Positions 17,346 to 26,374 are shown, numbered from the stretch's first letter. The stretch: 64,000 nucleotides of DNA from Actinobacteria bacterium OV320 (GCA_001298545.1 LJCX01000034.1:186001-250000), one strand, 5' to 3'. Numbers and translations are program-made. Notes: generated by a model not told the origin, from the sequence alone.

Positions 17346-18482
17346 TCACCGCCCGTTGAACGCGTCCTTCAGCCGGGAGAACAGCCCCTGCTGCCCGGGC
17401 TGGAACTGCCCGGTGGGCCGCTCCTCACCCCGCAGCTTGGCCAGCTCCCGCAGCACCCGCTCCTGCTCGGGGTCGAGCTTGCTCGGCGTCTGCACCTCGA
17501 CATGCACGATGAGGTCTCCACGCCCCCCGCCCCGCAGATGCGTGACACCGCGGCCGTGCAACGGGATCGACTGGCCGGACTGGGTACCGGGCCGGATGTC
17601 GACCTCCTCCAGCCCGTCCAGCGTCTCCAGCGGCACCTTGGTGCCCAGCGCCGCCGCCGTCATCGGCAGGGTCACCGTGCAGTGCAGGTCGTCGCCGCGC
17701 CGCTGGAACTGCGCGTGCGGCAGTTCGTGGATCTCCACGTACAGGTCGCCGGCGGGGCCGCCGCCGGGGCCGACCTCGCCCTCGCCCGCGAGCTGGATCC
17801 GGGTGCCGTTGTCGACACCGGCCGGGATCTTCACCGTCAGGGTGCGGCGCGAGCGCACACGCCCGTCGCCCGCGCACTCCGGGCACGGGGTCGGCACGAC
17901 GGTGCCGAAGCCCTGGCACTGCGGACACGGCCGCGAGGTCATGACCTGCCCGAGGAAGGACCGCGTCACCTGCGACACCTCGCCGCGGCCGCGGCACATG
18001 TCACACGTCTGGGCGCTGGTGCCGGGGGCCGCGCCCTCGCCACTGCACGTCGTGCAGACGATCGCCGTGTCGACCTGGAGGTCCTTGGTCGTGCCGAAGG
18101 CCGCCTCCTCGAGGTCGATCTCCAGCCGGATCATCGCGTCCTGGCCGCGCCGGGTGCGGGAGCGCGGACCGCGCTGCGACGCCGTACCGAAGAACGCGTC
18201 CATGATGTCCGAGAAGTTCCCGAAGCCGCCCGCGCCGAAGCCGCCCGCGCCTCCGCCGCCCGACTGCGACAGCGGATCGCCGCCGAGGTCGTAGACCTGC
18301 TTCTTCTGCGGGTCCGACAACACCTCGTAGGCGGCGTTGATCTCCTTGAACCGCTCCTGGGTCTTCGGGTCCGGGTTGACGTCCGGGTGCAGCTCGCGAG
18401 CGAGCCGCCGGAAGGCCTTCTTGATCTCTTCCTGCGACGCATCACGGCGCACGCCGAGAACGGCGTAGTAGTCCGTGGCCAC
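17346..18482 (-). CDS. dnaJ: Molecular chaperone DnaJ (second DnaJ paralogue)
   Basis: 378 residues. A J domain with HPD (ELHPDVNPD, about 33-38), a Gly/Phe-rich stretch (GGGGAGGFGAGGFGNF), four zinc-finger CXXCXGXG repeats (CTTCSGEG, CDMCRGRG, CPQCQGFG, CPECAGDG, about 140-205) and two beta-rich substrate domains. It is the type-I DnaJ cochaperone of DnaK. The GTG start directly abuts the hrcA stop, so the gene is cotranscribed with hrcA and should be CIRCE-controlled. In Streptomyces this copy is usually called DnaJ2, distinct from the one in the dnaK operon. Confidence 0.93.
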   Translation of the reverse strand: MATDYYAVLGVRRDASQEEIKKAFRRLARELHPDVNPDPKTQERFKEINAAYEVLSDPQKKQVYDLGGDPLSQSGGGGAGGFGAGGFGNFSDIMDAFFGTASQRGPRSRTRRGQDAMIRLEIDLEEAAFGTTKDLQVDTAIVCTTCSGEGAAPGTSAQTCDMCRGRGEVSQVTRSFLGQVMTSRPCPQCQGFGTVVPTPCPECAGDGRVRSRRTLTVKIPAGVDNGTRIQLAGEGEVGPGGGPAGDLYVEIHELPHAQFQRRGDDLHCTVTLPMTAAALGTKVPLETLDGLEEVDIRPGTQSGQSIPLHGRGVTHLRGGGRGDLIVHVEVQTPSKLDPEQERVLRELAKLRGEERPTGQFQPGQQGLFSRLKDAFNGR

Positions 18483-19499
18483 CTACGACTCCGCCAGGAT
18501 CTGTCCGACGTACCGTGCCACCGCTCGTACCGCTCCCATCGTTCCCGGGTAATCCATGCGGGTCGGTCCGACCACGCCCAGCTTGGCGACTGCCTCGCCG
18601 CCCGAACCGTAGCCGACCGACACCACCGAAGTGGAGTTGAGTCCCTCATAGGCGTTCTCGTGACCGATGCGTACGGTCATGCCCGAATCCCCCGCCTCGC
18701 CAAGGAGCTTGAGGAGCACGACCTGCTCCTCCAGTGCCTCCAGGACGGGTCGGATGGTGAGGGGAAAGTCATGTCCGAAGCGGGTGAGATTGGCGGTTCC
18801 GCCGATCATCAGCCGCTCCTCGTTCTCCTCGACGAGCGTCTCCAGCAGGGTGGAGAGCACCGTCGTGACCGTGCCGCGGTCCTCGGTCTCGAACGCGTCC
18901 GGCAGATCCTCCACCAGATGCGGCACATCCGCGAACCGCCGGCCCGCGACCCGGCTGTTGAGCCGCGCGCGTAGATCTGCCAGGGAGGTCTCCCCGAAGG
19001 GCGCCGGGCAGTCCACCATCCGCTGCTCGACCCGCCCGGTGTCCGTGATCAGCACGAGCATCAGGCGTGCGGGCGCGAGCGAGAGAAGCTCCACGTGCCG
19101 CACGGTCGAGCGGGTCAGCGACGGGTACTGCACCACGGCGACCTGCCGGGTGAGCTGCGCGAGCAGCCGTACGGTCCGGGCCACCACGTCGTCGAGGTCG
19201 ACGGCGCCGTCGAGGAAGTTCTGGATGGCCCGCCGCTCGGGACCGGTCATCGGCTTGACGCCGGCCAGCTTGTCGACGAACAGCCGGTAGCCCTTGTCCG
19301 TGGGGATCCGCCCGGCACTGGTGTGCGGCTGGGCGATGTACCCCTCGTCCTCCAGGGCGGCCATGTCGTTGCGGACCGTCGCCGGGGACACGCCGAGGCT
19401 GTGCCGCTCGGTGAGCGCCTTCGACCCCACGGGTTCCTCGGTGCCGACATAGTCCTGGACGATGGCGCGCAACACCTGGAGCCTGCGTTCACTCAGCAT
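18483..19499 (-). CDS. hrcA: Heat-inducible transcription repressor HrcA
   Basis: 338 residues. A winged-helix DNA-binding domain (about 1-75; LSERRLQVLRAIVQDYVGTEEPVGSKAL, SPATVRNDMAALEDEGYI, TSAGRIPTDKGYR) is followed by the GAF-like domain and C-terminal dimer region typical of HrcA. It represses heat-shock genes through CIRCE and needs GroEL to fold. ATG 19499 was chosen: GGAGG lies 10 bases upstream and the protein starts at the conserved LSERR; a longer frame reaches 19556 but would run into CIRCE. Autoregulated by the CIRCE at 19551. Confidence 0.93.
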   Translation of the reverse strand: MLSERRLQVLRAIVQDYVGTEEPVGSKALTERHSLGVSPATVRNDMAALEDEGYIAQPHTSAGRIPTDKGYRLFVDKLAGVKPMTGPERRAIQNFLDGAVDLDDVVARTVRLLAQLTRQVAVVQYPSLTRSTVRHVELLSLAPARLMLVLITDTGRVEQRMVDCPAPFGETSLADLRARLNSRVAGRRFADVPHLVEDLPDAFETEDRGTVTTVLSTLLETLVEENEERLMIGGTANLTRFGHDFPLTIRPVLEALEEQVVLLKLLGEAGDSGMTVRIGHENAYEGLNSTSVVSVGYGSGGEAVAKLGVVGPTRMDYPGTMGAVRAVARYVGQILAES

Positions 19500-19550
19500 C
19501 GCGCGCACACCTCCAGCAGTCGTCGTCCCCAGTCCCCTGGGAGCCCCGTC

Positions 19551-19575
19551 TGGCACTCTTCACATCCGAGTGCCA
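19551..19575. promoter_or_regulatory. CIRCE operator (HrcA binding site)
   Basis: TGGCACTC, nine bases, GAGTGCCA: a perfect 8-bp inverted repeat with the canonical 9-base spacer. It lies 52 bases upstream of hrcA and should mediate heat-shock autoregulation of hrcA-dnaJ. Confidence 0.93.
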
Positions 19576-19649
19576 GCGTTCCCCGGCCCAGTGTACGGCT
19601 GTGGGGTACACCCGGGGCAAGGTCGGCCCCCGGCGCAGCGTCGTAGGGC

Positions 19650-19655
19650 TAGCGT
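19650..19655 (+). promoter_or_regulatory. Leaderless -10 box of the MBL-fold gene
   Basis: TAGCGT lies 6 bases before ATG 19662. Confidence 0.5.
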
Positions 19656-19661
19656 CGCGGT

Positions 19662-20378
19662 ATGACGGTGACTTGGGAAGAGCTGGGGTGGGAGCGGGTC
19701 GCGGCCGGGGTGGGACGGGTACGGCTGCCGGGCTGGGACTGCACGGCGGGGCTGGTCGTCGGGGCGGGCGCGGTACTGATGATCGACGCGGGGTCGAGCC
19801 TGGCCGAGGGGGCGCGGCTGCGGAGGTGGGCCGAGCAACTCACCGGCTCCCGTGTGACCCATCTCGCCCTCACCCACCCCCACTTCGACCATGTGTTCGG
19901 GGCTGCGGCGTTCGCGGGCGCGGAGGTCTTCGGGGCGGTGGGGGTCGACACCGTGCCGGCCGAGGAGCTGCGGGCGGACGCGGTGCGCAACGGTCTCGAC
20001 GAGACGTCGGCGACGGAGGCCGCGGACACGCTCGTCCGGCCCCGGCACCTCGTCTGCGGCGAGTGGACCCTCGATCTGGGCGGCGGCCGGCAGGTCCTGC
20101 TGGCGAACGTCGGCCCCGGTCACACCGCCCATGACCTGGCGGTCCTGGTCCCCGGCAGCCCCGAGACGGTGTTCTGCGGCGACCTGGTCGAGGAGTCCGG
20201 CGAGCCGCAGGCCGGACCCGACGCCATGCCGTCCCACTGGCCCGCCGCCCTCGACCGCCTCCTCGAACTCGGCGGCGAGGACGCGCTGTACGTGCCCGGT
20301 CACGGGGCGGTGGTGGACGCGGCGTTCGTCCGGGCGCAACGCGACGCGCTGGCGGCCCGTTTCGGCGTGTCGCGCTGA
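19662..20378 (+). CDS. MBL-fold metallo-hydrolase
   Basis: 238 residues. A metallo-beta-lactamase fold with HPHFDH (HxHxDH, about 70-75) in LALTHPHFDHVFGAAAFAGA, a GPGHTAHDLAVLVPG block with the third metal histidine, a CGDLVE aspartate, and a late VPGHGAVVD histidine. This is the glyoxalase II-like subgroup of secondary-metabolism or detoxification hydrolases; the substrate is unknown. The start is fixed by a leaderless box. The following gene is on the same strand with its own promoter. Confidence 0.8.
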   Translation: MTVTWEELGWERVAAGVGRVRLPGWDCTAGLVVGAGAVLMIDAGSSLAEGARLRRWAEQLTGSRVTHLALTHPHFDHVFGAAAFAGAEVFGAVGVDTVPAEELRADAVRNGLDETSATEAADTLVRPRHLVCGEWTLDLGGGRQVLLANVGPGHTAHDLAVLVPGSPETVFCGDLVEESGEPQAGPDAMPSHWPAALDRLLELGGEDALYVPGHGAVVDAAFVRAQRDALAARFGVSR

Positions 20379-20407
20379 TCGTGTGTCCCTCGGCCCGGCG
20401 CTTCTCC

Positions 20408-20413
20408 TATCGT
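20408..20413 (+). promoter_or_regulatory. Leaderless -10 box of the DUF3097 gene
   Basis: TATCGT lies 7 bases before ATG 20421 but only 1 base before the alternative ATG 20415, so it favours the second ATG as the real start. Confidence 0.5.
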
Positions 20414-20420
20414 CATGCGA

Positions 20421-21224
20421 ATGCGCCAGTACTCCGCCGACCTGACCCCTCCCTGGAAGCGGCCGAAACCGGTCCCCGAGGTCCCGGCGGAGGCCGGGCT
20501 GGTGGTGGAGGAGCCCGGCACCGGATTCTGCGGGGCGGTGATCCGCTGCGAGGCGGGCACGGTGACCCTGGAGGACCGCTTCGGCAAGCACCGCGTGTTC
20601 CCGCTGGAGCCGCGCGGCTTCCTGCTGGAGGGCAGGGTCGTGACCCTCGTACGGCCCGCGTCCGGCGGTCCCGTACGTCCCACCCGTACCGCCTCCGGTT
20701 CGGTCGCCGTCCCCGGGGCACGCGCGCGCGTGGCCCGCGCCGGCCGCATCTACGTCGAGGGCCGGCACGTCGCCGAGCTGGTCGAGAAGGTGTGGGGCGA
20801 CGATCTGCGCGTCGAGGGCGTGGTCGTGGAGTACCTGGAGGGCGTGGACGACCTCCCGGCGATCGTCGCCGAGTTCGCGCCGGGGCCCGACGCGAAGCTG
20901 GGCGTCCTGGTGGACCACCTCGTCCCCGGCACGAAGGAATGGCGCATCGCGCAGTCGGTCACGAGCGAACACGCCCTGGTCGTCGGCCACCCGTACATCG
21001 ACATCTGGGAGGCCGTGAAGCCGTCGGCCGTCGGCATCGAGGCCTGGCCCCGGGTCCCGCACGGCCAGGACTGGAAGACGGGCGTGTGCCGGGCCCTGGG
21101 CTGGCCGGATAACACCGGGGCGGTCTGGCAGGCCGTCCTGAAGCGGGTGGGCACCTACAAGGACCTCGAACCGGAACTGCTGGGCCGCGTCGAGGAACTG
21201 ATCGACTTCGTGACCGTGTCCTGA
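20421..21224 (+). CDS. DUF3097 family protein
   Basis: 267 residues, cytosolic, no known enzyme motif. It begins RQYSADLTPPWKRPKPVPEVPAE and contains GFCGAVIRCEAGTVTLEDRFGKHRVFPL, RIYVEGRHVAELVEKVWGDDLRVEGVVVEYLEGVDDLP and FAPGPDAKLGVLVDHLVPGTKEWRIA, landmarks I associate with the actinobacterial DUF3097 family. The VEGxHDAEL-like stretch recalls Toprim-type folds, but that is weak. Function unknown. The start is set by the leaderless box. Confidence 0.75.
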   Translation: MRQYSADLTPPWKRPKPVPEVPAEAGLVVEEPGTGFCGAVIRCEAGTVTLEDRFGKHRVFPLEPRGFLLEGRVVTLVRPASGGPVRPTRTASGSVAVPGARARVARAGRIYVEGRHVAELVEKVWGDDLRVEGVVVEYLEGVDDLPAIVAEFAPGPDAKLGVLVDHLVPGTKEWRIAQSVTSEHALVVGHPYIDIWEAVKPSAVGIEAWPRVPHGQDWKTGVCRALGWPDNTGAVWQAVLKRVGTYKDLEPELLGRVEELIDFVTVS

Positions 21225-21284
21225 GCCGCGGGCCCCCGGGGGCCGAGACCCGGGCTTACGGTCTCGGGTCTCCGGTGGCCGGAC

Positions 21285-21521
21285 TCTGTTCTCCGCGCTC
21301 GGGGCTCGGTGCTCCCGGCTCGGGGCTCAGGGCTCCGGGCTCGGGCCTCGGGCCTCCGGGCCTCGGGGCTCCGGGCTCGGGCCTCCGGGCCTCGGGGCTC
21401 CGGGCTCGGGCCTCGGGACTCCGGGCCTCGGGGCTCAGGACTCCGGGCTCGGGGCTCGGGGCTCCGGGGTCCGGGGTCCGGGGTCCGGGGTCCGGGGTCC
21501 GGGGTCCGGGGTCCGGGGTCA
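21285..21521. repeat. Degenerate 7-bp tandem repeats, downstream of hemW
   Basis: About 230 bases of mixed heptamers (GGGGCTC, CGGGCTC, GGGCCTC variants) end in at least seven near-perfect copies of GGGGTCC from about 21468 that run into the hemW stop codon at 21519. The stretch is strongly G-rich on the plus strand and carries no credible gene. Confidence 0.85.
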
Positions 21522-22751
21522 GTCCACCAGGTCCCGCACCACCGCGTCGGCCAGTAGCCGCCCGCGCAGGGTGAGCACGGCACGACCCTCGTCGTAGGGG
21601 CCGCTGTCGAGCAGTCCGTCCGCCAGGGCCCGTCGTGACGCCGCCAGACCCTCCGGCCGCAGCAGGTCCAGCGGTACGCCCTCCCGCAGCCGCAGCTCCA
21701 GCAGGATCCGCTCCACCCGGCGGTCCTCGGCCGGCAGCAGCTCCCGTCCGGCCCCCGGCGACCGTCCGGCCGCCAGCGCCGCCGCGTACGCCCCGGGGTG
21801 CTTCACGTTCCACCAGCGGACGCCGCCCACGTGCGAGTGCGCTCCCGGGCCCGCGCCCCACCAGTCGGCGCCGCGCCAGTACAGCTCGTTGTGCAGGCAG
21901 CGGGCCGCCTCGGAGGACGCCCAGTTGGACACCTCGTACCACTCGTAGCCCGCCGCGGCGAGAGTCTCCTCGGCGATCAGGTACCGGTCGGCGTGGACGT
22001 CGTCGTCGGTCATCGGGACCTCGCCCCGGCGGATCCGGCGGGCGAGCTGGGTGCCCTCCTCGACGATCAGGGCGTACGCCGAGACATGGTCGGGGCCGGC
22101 GCCCAGGGCCGCGTCCAGCGAGGCCCGCCAGTCGTCGTCCGACTCGCCCGGAGTGCCGTAGATCAGGTCCAGGTTGACGTGGTCGAAGCCCGCCGCCCGC
22201 GCCTCCGCCACACAAGCCTCGGGCCGGCCGGGGGTGTGCGTGCGGTCGAGCACCTTCAGCACGTGCTGCCTGGCGCTCTGCATGCCGAAGGAGATCCGGT
22301 TGAAGCCTCCCTCGCGCAGGGTGGCCAGATAGGCGGGGTCGACGGACTCCGGGTTCGCCTCGGTCGTCACCTCCGCGTCCGCCGCCAGCCCGAACTCGTC
22401 ACGGATCGCGCCCAGCATCCGCACCAGGTCGGAGGCGGCCAGCAGGGTCGGCGTGCCGCCGCCGACGAAGACCGTACGGACCTCGCGCGGGTCGTCGCCG
22501 AGCACCTTGCGGGCCAGCCGGACCTCGTCGATCAGGGTGTCGGCGTAGTTGTCGCGGGAGGCGAGCACTCCGCCGGTGCCGCGCAGCTCGGTGGCGGTGT
22601 AGGTGTTGAAGTCGCAGTAGCCGCAGCGGGTCGCGCAGTACGGGACGTGCAGATAGAACCCGAGGGGGCGGTCGGCGGCGCCGGCGAGCGCGTGCGCGGG
22701 GAGCGCGCCGTCGTCGGGAACCGGCTCACCGTCGGGAAGTGCGGAAGGCAT
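21519..22751 (-). CDS. hemW: HemW, radical SAM heme chaperone (coproporphyrinogen III oxidase-like)
   Basis: 410 residues. The radical-SAM cluster motif is CATRCGYC (CX3CX2C) within YLHVPYCATRCGYCDFN, followed by VFVGGGTPTLL, EANPES, RISFGMQS and NLDLIYGTPGE as in HemW/HemN. HemW lacks the second HemN-specific substrate features and binds heme for transfer to acceptors. ATG 22751 gives the conserved MPSALPDG start; the frame extends 21 codons further into low-complexity sequence and was trimmed. The 3' end lies inside tandem repeats. Confidence 0.88.
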   Translation of the reverse strand: MPSALPDGEPVPDDGALPAHALAGAADRPLGFYLHVPYCATRCGYCDFNTYTATELRGTGGVLASRDNYADTLIDEVRLARKVLGDDPREVRTVFVGGGTPTLLAASDLVRMLGAIRDEFGLAADAEVTTEANPESVDPAYLATLREGGFNRISFGMQSARQHVLKVLDRTHTPGRPEACVAEARAAGFDHVNLDLIYGTPGESDDDWRASLDAALGAGPDHVSAYALIVEEGTQLARRIRRGEVPMTDDDVHADRYLIAEETLAAAGYEWYEVSNWASSEAARCLHNELYWRGADWWGAGPGAHSHVGGVRWWNVKHPGAYAAALAAGRSPGAGRELLPAEDRRVERILLELRLREGVPLDLLRPEGLAASRRALADGLLDSGPYDEGRAVLTLRGRLLADAVVRDLVD

Positions 22752-22826
22752 GCGACCCATTGTCCCGTACGTCCGCCCCACCCCCGGATGCCCGCCGACC
22801 CGGACCAGCCCCACCGGACCCGCACA

Positions 22827-22990
22827 CCGGACACCGGGCCAGCGCCGGACACCGGGCCAGCGCCGGACACCGGGGCAGCGCCGGACACCGGGGCAGTGCG
22901 GGACACCGGGGCAGTGCGGGACACCGGGGCAGTGCGGGACACCGGGGCAGTGCGGGATACCGGGGCAGTGCGGGATACCGGGGCGGGCGC
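22827..22990. repeat. 18-bp tandem repeat array (about nine copies)
   Basis: Units of the form CCGGACACCGGGGCAGYG follow each other head to tail. The left copies read GCGCCGGAC, the middle GTGCGGGAC and the right GTGCGGGAT, so the array shows graded divergence. It fills most of the gap between the hemW start and the DyP peroxidase stop. There are no spacers, so it is not CRISPR; it is a minisatellite. Confidence 0.9.
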
Positions 22991-23013
22991 CGGCGCCGGA
23001 CGACGGTGGGCGG

Positions 23014-24114
23014 TCAGCCCAGCAGCTCCGCGCCCAGCGGCCGTCCCGCTCGTGCGCCCGGCAGGATGTACGCCACCGCCGAGCCCCGGGCCTCGGTGAA
23101 TCCGCTCAGCTCGTCCTGGGCCGCCGCCATCCGGCGCTGCACCCGCGCGAACAGCGCGGGGTCCCGCATGAACGCGAGGAACAGCAGGCCCTGGTCGGTG
23201 GGGCCGTCGGCGTAGGAGTAGCCGCGGCGCAGCATCCGGGCTCCCGAGTCGAGGCGGGGGCTGACGGCCCGGACGTGGGAGCGCGGCGGGGCGGCCGCCT
23301 CGGGGCCTGCGGCCGACGGAACGCCGTCCAGCGGGCCGCCGGTCGAGCGGCTGCGGCCGATGATCTCCTCCTGACGGTGCACGGCGAGCCGCGCGAAGTC
23401 CTCCAGACGCAGGTGGACTCGTCGTACGACGAGACAGGTGGCGTTGCCCGACCACACCCAGCGTTCGCACTCCTCGGGGGTCGGGTCGGCGGGCCCGTCC
23501 TTGAAGCCGAGCAGATTGCGCGGGGTGGTGCCGCCGTCGGGTGACGGCGGCAGGAAGCCGTCCTGCCGCCAGCGCGGGTACAGGGCCTCCCCGGCCAGCC
23601 GGGTCAGGGTCGCGGCGATCGCCTCGGTGGCGTCCGCGGTGTCGGCGCAGAGCTGCACCAGCAGGTCGCCGCCGCAGCGGTCGGGGTCGAGCCGGTCACC
23701 GGTGAAGGCGGGCAGCTCACGCAGGGCGGCCGGGGCCCGCAGGCCGAGGCGCGCGGGGAGAGCGGGGCCGATGCCGAGCGTCGCGGTGAGGCGGGCGGCG
23801 CGCGAGCCGTCCGACTCCAGCGTCTCGGCGAGGGCGCGCGTCCACGCGCCGAGCACTGCCTTCAGCGCACGTCCGCCCGCCGCGCCGCGCAGGGCGGGGT
23901 CGAGGTCGTACGCCAGGAGCAGCGCGGTGGCCTGCCGGGGGGTCGTCGCCCCGGCCTGGCGCAGGCCGTGGAAGCCGGGTCCGCGGGCGTCCTCGGGCTG
24001 ATCGGCGTCGCGCGTACAGGCGGTCGCGGTCAGCCCGAGTCCGGCTCCGGCTCCGGCGATCAGGACGCGTCGACGGGTGGGCGTTTCAGATACGGCATTC
24101 GTCGCCTTCGGCAC
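23014..24114 (-). CDS. DyP-type heme peroxidase (EfeB-like), Tat-exported
   Basis: 366 residues. The twin-arginine signal TPTRRRVLIAGAGAGLGL (about 11-30) also holds a possible lipobox (TATAC). The peroxidase body has LLGFKDGPADP, the GXXDG motif with the catalytic Asp, the heme-ligand region SHVRAVSPR, and the C-terminal GLLFLAFMRDP with the distal-side residues. DyP enzymes of this branch oxidise dyes or porphyrins and partner Efe iron uptake, but efeU/efeO are not adjacent. GTG 24114 follows a leaderless TATCGT box by 7 bases. Confidence 0.87.
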   Translation of the reverse strand: MPKATNAVSETPTRRRVLIAGAGAGLGLTATACTRDADQPEDARGPGFHGLRQAGATTPRQATALLLAYDLDPALRGAAGGRALKAVLGAWTRALAETLESDGSRAARLTATLGIGPALPARLGLRAPAALRELPAFTGDRLDPDRCGGDLLVQLCADTADATEAIAATLTRLAGEALYPRWRQDGFLPPSPDGGTTPRNLLGFKDGPADPTPEECERWVWSGNATCLVVRRVHLRLEDFARLAVHRQEEIIGRSRSTGGPLDGVPSAAGPEAAAPPRSHVRAVSPRLDSGARMLRRGYSYADGPTDQGLLFLAFMRDPALFARVQRRMAAAQDELSGFTEARGSAVAYILPGARAGRPLGAELLG

Positions 24115-24121
24115 GAACCGG

Positions 24122-24127
24122 ACGATA
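24122..24127 (-). promoter_or_regulatory. Leaderless -10 box of the DyP peroxidase gene
   Basis: TATCGT on the minus strand lies 7 bases before GTG 24114. Confidence 0.5.
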
Positions 24128-24241
24128 CATCCGCAAGACCGACCAGCCGGTCTCCCCCGCCCCCCGCCACCACCAGCGCACGCGGCCCCGCCACCACCAG
24201 CGCACGCGGCTCCGCCCCCGGCGGACGGGCACGAGCGGTGG

Positions 24242-26374
24242 CTACTCCGCCTGAAGTACCAGCAGCGCCAGGTCGTCCTCCGGCGGCTGGTCGCCGAACT
24301 CGTGCACCAGCCGCCGGATCCGCTCCGCGATCAGCTCCGCGTCGAGTCCGACGCACCCCGCCAGCGCCACGGCGAGACCGTCCTCGTCGTCGAACTGCCG
24401 CAGGCCCGACCGCCGTTCCGTGACGCCGTCGGTGACGCACAGCAGGCTGTCGCCGGGGCGCAACTCCAGACTGTCGCTGGTGTAGGTGACGTCCTCGATG
24501 ACTCCGAGCAGGGTCTGCGGGCGCCCGCCCGTGGCGACCGAGCCGTCCGGGCCGAGCAGCAGCGGCAGCGGGTGTCCGGCGGAGGCGAGGGTGCAGCGGA
24601 CCCCTCCCTCGAAGGGGGCCAGCTCGCCGTAGAGGAGCGACAGGAAGCGGGTCTGCGGGCCGTCGCCCGGCCCGGCGGGGCCGACGAAGGCGCGGGCGGC
24701 GGCGTCGGCGGCCTCGGTCGCGTCGTCGAGGAGGAGCTGGTTGAGCCGGTCCAGGACATCGGCCACGCCATAGCCCTCGCGGGCCAGCAGCCGCAGCCAG
24801 GGCCGGGCCAGGCCGATGACCACGGCCGCCTCGGGCCCCTTGCCCTGCACATCGCCCACCGCGAAGCACCAGCGGCCGTCGCCCGCCGGGAACAGGTCGT
24901 AGAAGTCGCCGCTCGGGCCGCCCTGCTCGCGCGGCTCGTAGACGAGGGCGCTGCGCACCCCGGGGATCTCGGCGACCGCGCCGGGCAGCAGCCCCCGTTG
25001 CAGGACGGCGCTGATGGTGGCCTGGCGGGCGTACTGGCGGGCCGCGCCGATGGCCAGCGCCACCCGGCGGCCGAGATCCTCGACCAGCCCGGTGACCTCG
25101 TCGGCGAAGGCCGGCAGCCCGGCCTGCCCGATGACCAGGGTGCCGAGCGGCCGGCCGCCGGCGATCAGCCGGTAGGCGAGGGCCGTGCCGTGCGGGCCGA
25201 GCGCCGCGCCGGGCCATGGGAAGGACTCGGGCCCGGAGCGGGGGCCGCCGTCGGGCGGACACGGCGGATCCTTCTCCAGGGCCCGGCGCAGCTCCTCGAC
25301 GCGGCTCTCGCAGCCGTGCCAGACCCGGGCCAGCCGTGGCCCCGGCCCGCCGGCCCACTCGCCGCGCCCGCTCACCTCGTCCTCGAGCCACACCGCGCAC
25401 CAGTCGGCGAGCCGCGGCACGAGCAGCTGGCCGGTCAGCGCGGCCACCAGATCCTCGTCGAGCTGCCCGGCGAGCAGATCGGACGCCTCGGCGAGAAAGG
25501 AGAGGGCACCGCGGTTGAGCCAGTCCCGGTCCCGCGACCCGATCTGCTGCGGGACCGGGGCCAGGGCTTCGAGGAGACCCGGGCCGGAGTCGAGCGGGCG
25601 GTCCGGGTGGGTGGTGAGGCCGGCGTGACCGAAGCATCCCAGGTGTCCCGTGCGGCCGGAGACGTCGTGCTCGGGGCCGGGACACGGCTGGTCGGCACGG
25701 CCGGGCCGGTCGGCGTCGTGGGACTCGGGGGCCGTCGGCAGCAGCCGGGCCCAGACCGTCTTCGTCCCCCTGCGGTACGTCACCCCCCAGGCGTCGGCGA
25801 GCGCGGCGACCAGGCGCAGGCCGCGGCCGTACTCAGGCGTCCCGTACGACGGTTCGGCGGTGCCGTCGCGCGGGGCGCGGGAGGGGTGATGGTCGGAGAC
25901 CTCGACGACGACCGCGCGGCAGCCACCGGGGTGCCCGGGGTGTTCGGGATCCTCCTCCAGCCGGCACGCCAGCTCGACGTCGGTGCCGGCGTGCACGACG
26001 GCGTTCGTGACCAGCTCGCTGACGACGAGTGTGGTGTCCTCGGCCAGGCGCTCTCCGGGTTCCCCGGCGTCCCCGGTCTCCCTGGGCTGCCCGGTGTGCC
26101 CGGTGTGCCCGGTCTCCCCGGACCGCCCGGACTGCCTGGCCTCCCCGGACTGCCCGGACTGCCCGGCCTCCCTCGCCCCCTTCGCGCCGAGCAGGCCGAG
26201 ACCGGCCCACTCCGCCAGCGCGGCGCGCACCAGCTCGCGGGCGGCACCGGGCGCGAGGGGACTGCCGTGCAGGGTCGCGCGGATGTGCGGGAGCGCGATC
26301 GAGTGCGTACTCGGGTGCGCGGGCGCGCCCAGGGCACGGGACATGGTCTCCCGTTGCGTCGGAATGGCCCCCAT
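24242..26374 (-). CDS. SpoIIE/PP2C-type serine phosphatase with anti-sigma-type ATPase and GAF domains
   Basis: 710 residues. The N-terminal HATPase_c domain (about 25-190; ELVTNAVVHAGTDVEL, YGRGLRLVAALADAWGV) resembles RsbW-type kinases. A GAF-like region (about 240-470) and a C-terminal SpoIIE phosphatase (about 480-710; GGPSGDFYDLFPAGDGRWCFAVGDVQGKG, LLCVTDGVTERR, DDLALLVL) follow. It probably adjusts an anti-sigma/anti-anti-sigma switch. Within the ATPase domain, just before the N-box helix, lie about 13 Gly-X-Y triplets (GQSGQSGEARQSG...) encoded by 9-bp repeats at about 26045-26180. ATG 26374 has GGGGAG at the right spacing. Confidence 0.85.
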   Translation of the reverse strand: MGAIPTQRETMSRALGAPAHPSTHSIALPHIRATLHGSPLAPGAARELVRAALAEWAGLGLLGAKGAREAGQSGQSGEARQSGRSGETGHTGHTGQPRETGDAGEPGERLAEDTTLVVSELVTNAVVHAGTDVELACRLEEDPEHPGHPGGCRAVVVEVSDHHPSRAPRDGTAEPSYGTPEYGRGLRLVAALADAWGVTYRRGTKTVWARLLPTAPESHDADRPGRADQPCPGPEHDVSGRTGHLGCFGHAGLTTHPDRPLDSGPGLLEALAPVPQQIGSRDRDWLNRGALSFLAEASDLLAGQLDEDLVAALTGQLLVPRLADWCAVWLEDEVSGRGEWAGGPGPRLARVWHGCESRVEELRRALEKDPPCPPDGGPRSGPESFPWPGAALGPHGTALAYRLIAGGRPLGTLVIGQAGLPAFADEVTGLVEDLGRRVALAIGAARQYARQATISAVLQRGLLPGAVAEIPGVRSALVYEPREQGGPSGDFYDLFPAGDGRWCFAVGDVQGKGPEAAVVIGLARPWLRLLAREGYGVADVLDRLNQLLLDDATEAADAAARAFVGPAGPGDGPQTRFLSLLYGELAPFEGGVRCTLASAGHPLPLLLGPDGSVATGGRPQTLLGVIEDVTYTSDSLELRPGDSLLCVTDGVTERRSGLRQFDDEDGLAVALAGCVGLDAELIAERIRRLVHEFGDQPPEDDLALLVLQAE

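Noticed and set aside
22827..22990. Possible CRISPR array
   Set aside because: The 18-bp units abut with no spacers and vary gradually; no cas genes are present. It is a minisatellite.
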